From assembly GCF_037975245.1 (NCBI RefSeq), contig NC_092572.1, forward strand, positions 30,601,989 to 30,665,988: a DNA stretch of 64,000 nt. Reading direction: 5' to 3'. The stretch comes from Apostichopus japonicus (taxonomy: Eukaryota; Echinodermata; Holothuroidea; Aspidochirotida; Stichopodidae). The notes under the pieces were generated by a model. That model was not told where the DNA came from. It worked only from the letters and a program-made list of their open reading frames with translations, and did no database searches. The first letter of the stretch is position 1. Each line of letters begins with the position of its first letter. A program made the position numbers and the translations under genes. Positions 1 through 9,590 of the stretch are shown here, one piece after another.

Positions 1-325
1 AGGTCAAATTTTAAAAAATCTCGTAAACACGATATCTCAGGTGGGTAATGTCCGACCAACTTCGGAATTGGTCTGCCGGAGTACCGCTTACCCTTTTTTT
101 CGATGCAGGTCAAAGGTCATTTGGGGTCACCGGAGGTCAAATTTTAAAAAATCTCGTTAACACGATATCTCAGGTAGGTAATGTCGAACCAACTTCAGAT
201 TTGGTCTGCCGGAGACCCGCTTACCCTTTTTTTCGATGCAGGTCAAAGGTCATTTCGGGTCATCGGGGGTCAAATTTTAAAAAATATCGTAAACACGATA
301 TCTCAGGTGGGTAATGTCGGACCAA
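1..325. repeat. Partial copy of the block at 2012-2336
   Basis: The first 325 bases match 2012-2336 at an offset of 2011, including the rare AATATCGTAAACACG variant and the GAGACCCGC variant. Identity breaks at the next dyad loop. The window therefore starts inside an older duplication. Confidence 0.8.
107..139 (+). promoter_or_regulatory. Representative DR1-DR4-DR4 nuclear-receptor half-site box of satellite A
   Basis: Half-sites lie at 107-112 (AGGTCA), 114-119 (AGGTCA), 124-129 (GGGTCA) and 134-139 (AGGTCA here, GGGTCA in most monomers). The spacers are A, TTTG and CCGG. AGGTCAAAGGTCA is the textbook DR1 consensus for RXR/PPAR, HNF4 and COUP-TF type receptors, and DR4 is the TR/LXR class. 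The box recurs once per monomer: I saw the DR1 intact in every monomer I read between 44.4 and 47.4 kb. Binding in vivo is inference and requires a metazoan host, since these receptors are animal proteins. The GGTCA motif may equally be a relic of how the monomer grew by short-period slippage. Confidence 0.6.
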
Positions 326-2055
326 CTTCATATTTGGTCTGCCGAAGTATCGCTTACCCTTTTTTTCGATGCAGGTCAAAGGTCATTTGGGGTCACCGGG
401 GGTCAAATTTTGAAAAATCTCGTAAACTCGATATCTCAGGAGGGTAATGTCCGACCAACTTCGGAATTGGTCTGCCGGAGAACCGCGTACCCTTTTTTCG
501 ATGCAGGTCAAAGGTCATTTCGGGTCACCGGGGGTCAAATTTTAAAAAATCTCGTAAACACGATATCTCAGATGGGTAATGTCGGACCAACATCATATTT
601 GGTCTTCCGGAGTATCGCCTACCCTTTTTTTCGATGCAGGTCAAAGGTCATTTGGGGTCATCGGGGGTCAAATTTTGAAAAATCTCGTAAACTCGATATC
701 TCAGGTGGGTAATGTCGGACCAACATCATATTTGGTCTTCCGGAGTACCGCTTACCCTTTTTTTCGTTGCAGGTCAAAGGTCATTTTGGGTCACCGGGGG
801 TCAAATTTGAAAAAATCTCGTAAACACGATATCTCAGGTGGGTAATGTCGGACCAACATCATATTTGGTCTGCCGGAGTACCGCTTACCCATTTTTTCGA
901 TGCAGGTCAAAGGTCATATGGGGTCACCGGGGGTCAAATTTTGAATAATCTCGTGAACACGATATCTCAGATGGGTAATGTCGGACCAACATCATATTTG
1001 GTCTTCCGGAGTATCGCTTACCCTTTTTTTCGATGCAGGTTAAAGGTCATTTGGGGTCATCGGGGGTCAAATTTTGAAAAATCTCGTAAACACGATATTT
1101 CAGGTGGGTAATGTCGGACCGACTTCATATTTGGTCTTCCGGAGTATCGCTTACCTTTTTTTTCGATGCAGGTCAAAGGTCATTTGGGGTCACCGGGGGG
1201 TCAAATTTGAAAAATCTCGTAAACACGATATCTCAGGTGGGTAATGTCGAACCAACTTCATAATTGGTCTTCCGGAGTACCGCTTACCCTTTTTTCGATG
1301 CAGGTCAAAGGTCATTTGGGGTCACCGGGGGTCAAATTTTTAAAAATCTCGTAAACACGATATCTCAGGTGGGTAATGTCGAACCAACTTCGGAATTGGT
1401 CTGCCGGAGAACCGCTTACCCTTTTTTTCGATGCAGGTCAAAGGTGATTTGGGGTCACCGGGGGTCACCGAGGGTCAAATTTTGAAAATATCGTAAACAC
1501 GATATCTCAGGTGGGTAATGTCGGATCAACTTCATATTTGGTCTTCCGGAGTATCGCTTACCCTTTTTTTCGATGCAGTTCAAAGGTCATTTGGGGTCAT
1601 CGGGGGTCAAATTTTGAAAAATCTCGTAAACTCGATATCTCAGGTGGGTATTGTCCGACCAACTTCAGAATTGGTCTGCCGGAGAACCGCTTACCCTTTT
1701 TTTCGATGCAGGTCAAAGGTCATTTGGGGTCACCGGGGGTCAAATTTGAAAAATCTCGTAAACACGATATCTCAGGTGGGTAATGTCGGACCAACATCAT
1801 ATTTGGTCTGCCGGAGTATCGCTTACCCTTTTTTTGGTTGCAGGTCAAAGGTCATTTGGGGTCATTTGGGGTCACCGGGGGTCAAATTTTAAAAAATCTC
1901 GTAAACACGATATCTCAGGTGGGTAATGTCCGACCAACTTCGGAATTGGTCTGCCGGAGTACCGCTTACCCTTTTTTTCGATGCAGGTCAAAGGTCATTT
2001 GGGGTCACCGGAGGTCAAATTTTAAAAAATCTCGTAAACACGATATCTCAGGTGG
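300..2055. repeat. 1.76 kb segmental duplicate, first copy
   Basis: This block matches 4450-6205 at an offset of about 4150. Shared rare markers include the GTTGCAGG monomer, the GGTGATTTGG variant near 1444, and the doubled CATTTGGGGT near 1852-1871. The copies differ by scattered substitutions and 1-2 bp indels, for example GCGTAC near 485 against GCTTAC in the second copy, and an extra G near 1195. It is more diverged than the duplicates further right. Confidence 0.8.
585..604. repeat. Representative monomer dyad GACCAA-8 nt-TTGGTC
   Basis: GACCAA at 585-590 and TTGGTC at 599-604 are perfect inverted arms around the loop CATCATAT. The arms recur in nearly all A monomers while the loop is one of the most variable parts (CATCATAT, CTTCATAT, CTTCGGAA, CTTCAGAT, CTCCGTGT). 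Monomers with loop CATCGGAAA keep only a 5 bp arm. A short cruciform or a dimeric protein site is possible; neither is shown. Confidence 0.7.
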
Positions 2056-3160
2056 GTAATGTCCGACCAACTTCGGAATTGGTCTGCCGGAGTACCGCTT
2101 ACCCTTTTTTTCGATGCAGGTCAAAGGTCATTTGGGGTCACCGGAGGTCAAATTTTAAAAAATCTCGTTAACACGATATCTCAGGTAGGTAATGTCGAAC
2201 CAACTTCAGATTTGGTCTGCCGGAGACCCGCTTACCCTTTTTTTCGATGCAGGTCAAAGGTCATTTCGGGTCATCGGGGGTCAAATTTTAAAAAATATCG
2301 TAAACACGATATCTCAGGTGGGTAATGTCCGACCAACATCGGAAATGGTCTGCCGAAAATAGCTTACCCTTTTTTTTCGATACAGGTCAAAGGTCATTTC
2401 GGGTCACCGGGGGTCAAATTTTAAAAAATCTCGTAAACACGATATCTCAGGTGGGTAATGTCGGACCAACTTCATATTTGGTCTGCCGAAGTATCGCTTA
2501 CCCTTTTTTTCGATGCAGGTCAAAGGTCATTTGGGGTCACCGGGGGGTCAAATTTTAAAAAATCTCGTAAACACGATATCTCAGGTGGGTAATGTCGGAC
2601 CAACATCATATTTGGTCTGCCGGAGTACCGCTTACCCTTTTTTTCGATGCAGGTCAAAGGTCATATGGTGTCACCGGGGGTCACCGGGGGTCAAATTTTG
2701 AATAATCTCGTAAACACGATATCTCAGATGGGTAATGTCGGACCAACATCATATTTGGTCTTCCGGAGTATCGCTTACCCTTTTTTTCGATGCAGGTTAA
2801 AGGTCATTTGGGGTCATCGGGGGTCAAATTTTGAAAAATCTCGTAAACACGATATCTCAGGTGGGTAATATCGGACCAACATCATATTTGGTTTGCCGGA
2901 GTACCGCTTACCATTTTTTTCGATGCAGGTCAAAGGTCATTTGGGGTCACCGGGGGTCAATTTTAAAAAGTCTCGTAAACACGATATCTCAGGTGGGTAA
3001 TGTCCGACCAACTTCGGAATTGGTCTGCCGGAGTACCGCTTACCCTTTTTTTCGATGCAGGTCAAAGGTCATTTGGGGTCACCGGAGGTCAAATTTTAAA
3101 TAATCTCGTAAACACGATATCTCAGGTAGGTAATGTCGAACCAACTTCAGATTTGGTCTG
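2056..3160. repeat. Satellite A monomers between the early duplications
   Basis: About eight ordinary A monomers. The first two repeat the start of the window. One near 2660-2690 carries an extra 10 bp GGTCACCGGG step. Sequence from about 3000 on resembles 6076-6342, so the 4450-6205 copy joins here at a point where the first copy does not. No non-satellite sequence is present. Confidence 0.85.
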
Positions 3161-4090
3161 CCGGAGTCCCGCTTACCCTTTTTTTCGATGCAGGTCAAAG
3201 GTCATTTCGGGTCATCGGGGGTCAAATTTTAAAAAATCTCGTAAACACGATATCTCAGGTGGGTAATGTCCGACCAACATCGGAAATGGTCTGCCGGAGA
3301 ATAGCTTACCCTTTTTTTCGATACAGGTCAAAGGTCATTTCGGATCACCGGGGGTCAAATTTTAAAAAATCTCGTAAACACGATATCTCAGGTGGGTAAT
3401 GTCGAACCAACTTCATATTTGGTCTTCCGGAGTACCGCTTACCCTTTTTTTTCGATGCAGGTCAAAGGTCATTTCGGGTCACAGTTGGTCAAATTTTAAA
3501 AAATCTCGTAAACACGATATCTCAGGTGGGTAATGTCGGACCAACTTCATATTTGGTCTGCCGAAGTATCGCTTACCCTTTTTTTCGATGCAGGTCAAAG
3601 GTCATTTGGGGTCACCGGGGGTCAAATTTTGAAAAATCTCGTAAACTCGATATCTCAGATGGGTAATGTCCGACCAACTTCGGAATTGGTCTGCCGGAGA
3701 ACCGCTTACCCTTTTTTCGATGCAGGTCAAAGGTCATTTGGGGTCACCGGGGGTCAAATTTTAAAAAATCTCGTAAACACGATATCTCAGATGGGTAATG
3801 TCGGACCAACATCATATTTGGTCTTCCGGAGTATCGCCTACCCTTTTTTTCGATGCAGGTCAAAGGTCATTTGGGGTCATCGGGGGTCAAATTTTGAAAA
3901 ATCTCGTAAACTCGATATCTCAGGTGGGTTATGTCGGACCAACATCATATTTGGTCTTCCGGAGTACCGCTTACCCTTTTTTTCGTTGCAGGTCAAAGGT
4001 CATTTGGGGTCACCGGGGGTCAAATTTGAAAAAATCTCGTAAACACGATATCTCAGGTGGGTAATGTCGGACCAACATCATATTTGGTCT
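3160..4090. repeat. 931 bp (7-monomer) tandem duplication, first copy
   Basis: Sequence from about 3160 to 4090 is repeated directly after itself at an offset of 931, exactly seven times 133. Markers are the GGATCACCGG monomer near 3343, the CACAGTTGGTC monomer near 3480, and the following monomers with ACTCG. Single differences include GATGGG against GAGGGG after the ACTCG monomer. An exact multiple of the monomer length is what in-register unequal exchange produces. Confidence 0.82.
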
Positions 4091-5030
4091 GCCGGAGTCC
4101 CGCTTACCCTTTTTTTCGATGCAGGTCAAAGGTCATTTCGGGTCATCGGGGGTCAAATTTTAAAAAATCTCGTAAACACGATATCTCAGGTGGGTAATGT
4201 CCGACCAACATCGGAAATGGTCTGCCGGAGAATAGCTTACCCTTTTTTTCGATACAGGTCAAAGGTCATTTCGGATCACCGGGGGTCAAATTTTAAAAAA
4301 TCTCGTAAACACGATATCTCAGGTGGGTAATGTCGAACCAACTTCATATTTGGTCTTCCGGAGTACCGCTTACCCTTTTTTTTCGATGCAGGTCAAAGGT
4401 CATTTCGGGTCACAGTTGGTCAAATTTTAAAAAATCTCGTAAACACGATATCTCAGGTGGGTAATGTCGGACCAACTTCATATTTGGTCTGCCGAAGTAT
4501 CGCTTACCCTTTTTTTCGATGCAGGTCAAAGGTCATTTGGGGTCACCGGGGGTCAAATTTTGAAAAATCTCGTAAACTCGATATCTCAGGAGGGTAATGT
4601 CCGACCAACTTCGGAATTGGTCTGCCGGAGAACCGCTTACCCTTTTTTCGATGCAGGTCAAAGGTCATTTGGGGTCACCGGGGGTCAAATTTTAAAAAAT
4701 CTCGTAAACACGATATCTCAGATGGGTAATGTCGGACCAACATCATATTTGGTCTTCCGGAGTATCGCCTACCCTTTTTTTCGATGCAGGTCAAAGGTCA
4801 TTTGGGGTCATCGGGGGTCAAATTTTGAAAAATCTCGTAAACTCGATATCTCAGGTGGGTAATGTCGGACCAACATCATATTTGGTCTTCCGGAGTACCG
4901 CTTACCCTTTTTTTCGTTGCAGGTCAAAGGTCATTTGGGGTCACCGGGGGTCAAATTTGAAAAAATCTCGTAAACACGATATCTCAGGTGGGTAATGTCG
5001 GACCAACATCATATTTGGTCTGCCGGAGTA
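4091..5030. repeat. 931 bp tandem duplication, second copy
   Basis: Matches 3160-4090 with a few substitutions. Its right part also belongs to the second copy of the 1.76 kb duplicate, so the 931 bp event and the 4150-offset event overlap. The order of the two events cannot be settled by eye. Confidence 0.8.
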
Positions 5031-6205
5031 CCGCTTACCCTTTTTTTCGATGCAGGTCAAAGGTCATATGGGGTCACCGGGGGTCAAATTTTGAATAATC
5101 TCGTGAACACGATATCTCAGATGGGTAATGTCGGACCAACATCATATTTGGTCTTCCGGAGTATCGCTTACCCTTTTTTTCGATGCAGGTTAAAGGTCAT
5201 TTGGGGTCATCGGGGGTCAAATTTTGAAAAATCTCGTAAACACGATATTTCAGGTGGGTAATGTCGGACCGACTTCATATTTGGTCTTCCGGAGTATCGC
5301 TTACCTTTTTTTTCGATGCAGGTCAAAGGTCATTTGGGGTCACCGGGGGTCAAATTTGAAAAATCTCGTAAACACGATATCTCAGGTGGGTAATGTCGAA
5401 CCAACTTCATAATTGGTCTTCCGGAGTACCGCTTACCCTTTTTTCGATGCAGGTCAAAGGTCATTTGGGGTCACCGGGGGTCAAATTTTTAAAAATCTCG
5501 TAAACACGATATCTCAGGTGGGTAATGTCGAACCAACTTCGGAATTGGTCTGCCGGAGAACCGCTTACCCTTTTTTTCGATGCAGGTCAAAGGTGATTTG
5601 GGGTCACCGGGGGTCACCGAGGGTCAAATTTTTAAAAAATATCGTAAACACGATATCTCAGGTGGGTAATGTCGGACCAACTTCATATTTGGTCTTCCGG
5701 AGTATCGCTTACCCTTTTTTCGATGCAGTTTAAAGGTCATTTGGGGTCATCGGGGGTCAAATTTTGAAAAATCTCGTAAACTCGATATCTCAGGTGGGTA
5801 TTGTCCGACCAACTTCAGAATTGGTCTGCCGGAGAACCGCTTACCCTTTTTTTCGATGCAGGTCAAAGGTCATTTGGGGTCACCGGGGGTCAAATTTGAA
5901 AAATCTCGTAAACACGATATCTCAGGTGGGTAATGTCGGACCAACATCATATTTGGTCTGCCGGAGTATCGCTTACCCTTTTTTTGGTTGCAGGTCAAAG
6001 GTCATTTGGGGTCATTTGGGGTCACCGGGGGTCAAATTTTAAAAAATCTCGTAAACACGATATCTCAGGTGGGTAATGTCCGACCAACTTCGGAATTGGT
6101 CTGCCGGAGTACCGCTTACCCTTTTTTTCGATGCAGGTCAAAGGTCATTTGGGGTCACCGGAGGTCTAATTTTAAAAAATCTCGTAAACACGATATCTCA
6201 GGTAG
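4450..6205. repeat. 1.76 kb segmental duplicate, second copy
   Basis: Matches 300-2055. At about 6205 it departs from the first copy and continues like 3133 onward, with the GAGTCCCGC marker. A junction inside a dyad-to-T-tract interval suggests exchange between non-allelic monomers in register. Confidence 0.8.
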
Positions 6206-7200
6206 GTAATGTCGAACCAACTTCAGATTTGGTCTGCCGGAGTCCCGCTTACCCTTTTTTTCGATGCAGGTCAAAGGTCATTTCGGGTCATCGGGGGTCA
6301 AATTTTAAAAAATCTCGTAAACACGATATCTCAGGTGGGTAATGTCCGACCAACATCGGAAATGGTCTGCCGGAGAATAGCTTACCCTTTTTTTTCGATA
6401 CAGGTCAAAGGTCATTTCGGGTTACCGGGGGTCAAATTTTAAAAAATCTCGTAAACACGATATCTCAGGTGGGTAATGTCGGACCAACTTCATATTTGGT
6501 CTGCCGAAGTATCGCTTACCCTTTTTTTCGATGCAGGTCAAAGGTCATTTGGGGTCACCGGGGGTCAAATTTTGAAAAATCTCGTAAACTCGATATCTCA
6601 GGAGGGTAATGTCCGACCAACTTCGGAATTGGTCTGCCGGAGAACCGCTTACCCCTCTTTTCGATGCAGGTCAAAGGTCATTTGGGGTCACCGGGGGTGA
6701 AATTTTCAAAAATCTCGTAAACACGATATCTCAGATGGGTAATGTCGGACCAACATCATATTTGGTCTTCCGGAGTATCGCCTACCCTTTTTTTCGATGC
6801 AGGTCAAAGGTCATTTGGGGTCATCGGGGGTCAAATTTTGAAAAATCTCGTAAACTCGATATCTCAGGTGGGTAATGTCGGACCAACATCATATTTGGTC
6901 TGCCGGAGTACCGCTTACCCTTTTTTCGATGCAGGTCAAAGGTCATTTGGGGTCACCGGGGGTCAAATTTTAAAAAATCTCGTAAACACGATATCTCAGG
7001 TGGGTTATGTCGGACCAACTTCATATTTGGTCTGCCGGAGTATCGCTTACCCTTTTTTCGATGCAGGTCAAAGGTCATTTGGGGTCACAGGGTGTCAAAT
7101 TTTAAAAAATCTCGTAAACACGATATCTCAGGTGGGTAATGTCGGACCAACTTCATATTTGGTCTGCCGAAGTATCGCTTACCCTTTTTTTCGATGCAGG
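6206..7200. repeat. Satellite A monomers leading into the 4779 bp HOR
   Basis: About seven monomers. Some match 3133 onward, then 4464 onward, so this is a further partial copy of the left-hand family. One monomer has a C-interrupted T tract (CCCCTCTTTTCG near 6653) and GGTGAAATTTTC near 6697. From about 6890 the monomers take the markers of the HOR to the right. Confidence 0.75.
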
Positions 7201-7887
7201 TCAAAGGTCATTTGGGGTCACCGGGGGTCAAATTTTGAAAAATCTCGTAAACACGATATCTCAGGTGGGTAATGTCCGACCAATATTTGGTCTTCCGGAG
7301 TACCGCTTACCCTTTTTTTCGATGCAGGTCAAAGGTCATTTGGGGTCACCGGGGGTCAAATTTTGAAAAATCTCGTAAACACGATATCTCAGGTGGGTAA
7401 TGTCCGACCAACATCATATTTGGTTTGCCGGAGAATAGCTTACCCTTTTTTTCGATGCAGGTCAAAGGTCATTTGGGGTCACCGGGGGTCAAATTTGAAG
7501 AATCTCGTTAACACGATATCTCAGGTGGGTACTGTCCGACCAACATCGGAAATGGTCTGCCGGAGAATCGCTTACCCTTTTTTTTCGATGCAGGTCAAAG
7601 GTCATTTGGGGTCACCGGGGGTCAAATTTTGAAAAATCTCGTAAACACGATATCTCAGGTGGGTAATGTCGGACCAACATCATATTTGGTCTGCCGGAGT
7701 ACCGCTTACCCTTTTTTCGATGCAGGTCAAAGGTCATTTGGGGTCACCGGGGGTCAATTTTGAAAAATCTCGTAAACTCGATATCTCAGGTGGGTAATGT
7801 CGGACCAACATCATATTTGGTCTGCCGGAGTACCGCTTACCCTTTTTTCGATGCAGGTCAAAGGTCATTTGGGGTCACCGGGGGTCA

Positions 7888-8000
7888 AATCGTAGAAAAT
7901 CTCCAAAACGCGATATCTCAGGTGGGTAATTTCGGACCAACTCCGTGTGTGGTCCGCCGGAGTCCCGCTGACCCTTCGTTTTCGATCCAGGTCAAAGGTC
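7888..8000. repeat. Satellite A subtype B monomer (B2), singlet
   Basis: The segment has AATCGTAGAAAATCTCC, AAAACGCGATATC, ACTCCGTGTGTGG and CTGACCCTTCGTTTTCG. These changes are scattered over much of the monomer, so B is an old sublineage and not a point variant. GGTAATTTCGG is private to this copy. Confidence 0.85.
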
Positions 8001-9488
8001 ATTTGGGGTCACCGGGTGTCAAATTTTGAAAAATCTCGTAAACACGATATCTCAGGTGGGTAATGTCCGACCAACTTCGGAATTGGTCTGCCGGAGAACC
8101 GCCTACCCTTTTTTTCGATGCAGGTCAAACGTCATTTGGGGTCACCGGGGGTCAATTTTGAAGAATCTCGTAAACACGATATCTCAGGTGGGTAATGTCC
8201 GACCAACATCATATTTGGTCTGCCGGAGTACCGCTTACCCTTTTTTTCGATGCAGGTCAAAGGTCATTTGGGGTCACCGGGGGTCAAATTTTAAAAAATC
8301 TCGTAAACACGATATCTCAGGTGGGTAATGTCGGACCAACATCGGAAATGGTCTGCCGGAGTACCGCTTAATCTTTTTTCGATGCAGGTCAAAGGTCATT
8401 TGGGGTCACCGGGGGTCAAATTTTGAAAAATCTCGTAAGCACGATATCTCAGGTGGGTAATGTCGAACCAACTTCATATTTGGTCGGCCGGATAACCGCC
8501 TACCCTTTTTTTCGATGCAGGTCAAAGGTTATTTGGGGTCACCGGGGATAACCGGGGGTCAAATTTTAAAAAATCACGTAAACACGATATCTCAGGTGGG
8601 TAATGTCCGACCAACATCGGAAATGGTCTGCCGGAGAATCGCTTACCCTTTTTTTTTCGATGGAGGTCAAAGGTCATTTGGGGTCACCGGGGGTCAAATT
8701 TTGAAAAATCTCGCAAACACTATATCTCAGGTGGGTAATGTCGGACCAACATCATATTTGGTCTGCCGGAGTACCGCTTACCCTTTTTTTCGATGCAGGT
8801 CAAAGGTCATTTGGGGTCACCGGGGGTCAAATTTTAAAAAATCTCGTAAACACGATATCTCAGGTGGGTAATGTCCGACCAACATCGGAAATGGTCTGCC
8901 GGAGAATCGCTTACCCATTTTTTTCGATACAGGTCAAAGGTCATTTGGGGTCACCGGGGGTCAAATTTTGAAAAATCTCGTAAACACGATATCTCAGGTG
9001 GGTAATGTCGAACCAACTTCATATTTGGTCTGCCGGAGTACCGCTTACCCTTTTTTCGATGCAGGTCAAAGGTCATTTGGGGTCACCTGGGTCAAATTTT
9101 AAAAAATCTCGTAAACACGATATCTCAGGTGGGTAATGTCGGACCAACTTCATATTTGGTCTGCCGGAGTATCGCTTACCCTTTTTTCGATGCAGGTCAA
9201 AGGTCATTTGGGGTCACAGGGTGTCAAATTTTAAAAAATCTCGTAAACACGATATCTCAGGTGGGTAATGTCGGACCAACTTCATATTTGGTCTGCCGAA
9301 GTATCGCTTACCCTTTTTTTCGATGCAGGTCAAAGGTCATTTGGGGTCACCGGGGGTCAAATTTTGAAAAATCTCGTAAACACGATATCTCAGGTGGGTA
9401 ATGTCCGACCAATATTTGGTCTTCCGGAGTACCGCTTACCCTTTTTTTCGATGCAGGTCAAAGGTCATTTTGGGTCACCGGGGGTCAA

Positions 9489-9590
9489 ATCGTAGAAAAT
9501 CTCCAAAACGCGATATCTCAGGTGGGTAATGTCGGACCAACTCCGTGTGTGGTCCGCCGGAGTCCCGCTGACCCTTCGTTTTCGATCCAG
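9489..9590. repeat. Subtype B monomer (B2), singlet in HOR copy 1
   Basis: Follows a 128 bp deletion monomer whose tail reads CATTTTGGGTCACC. Confidence 0.85.
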
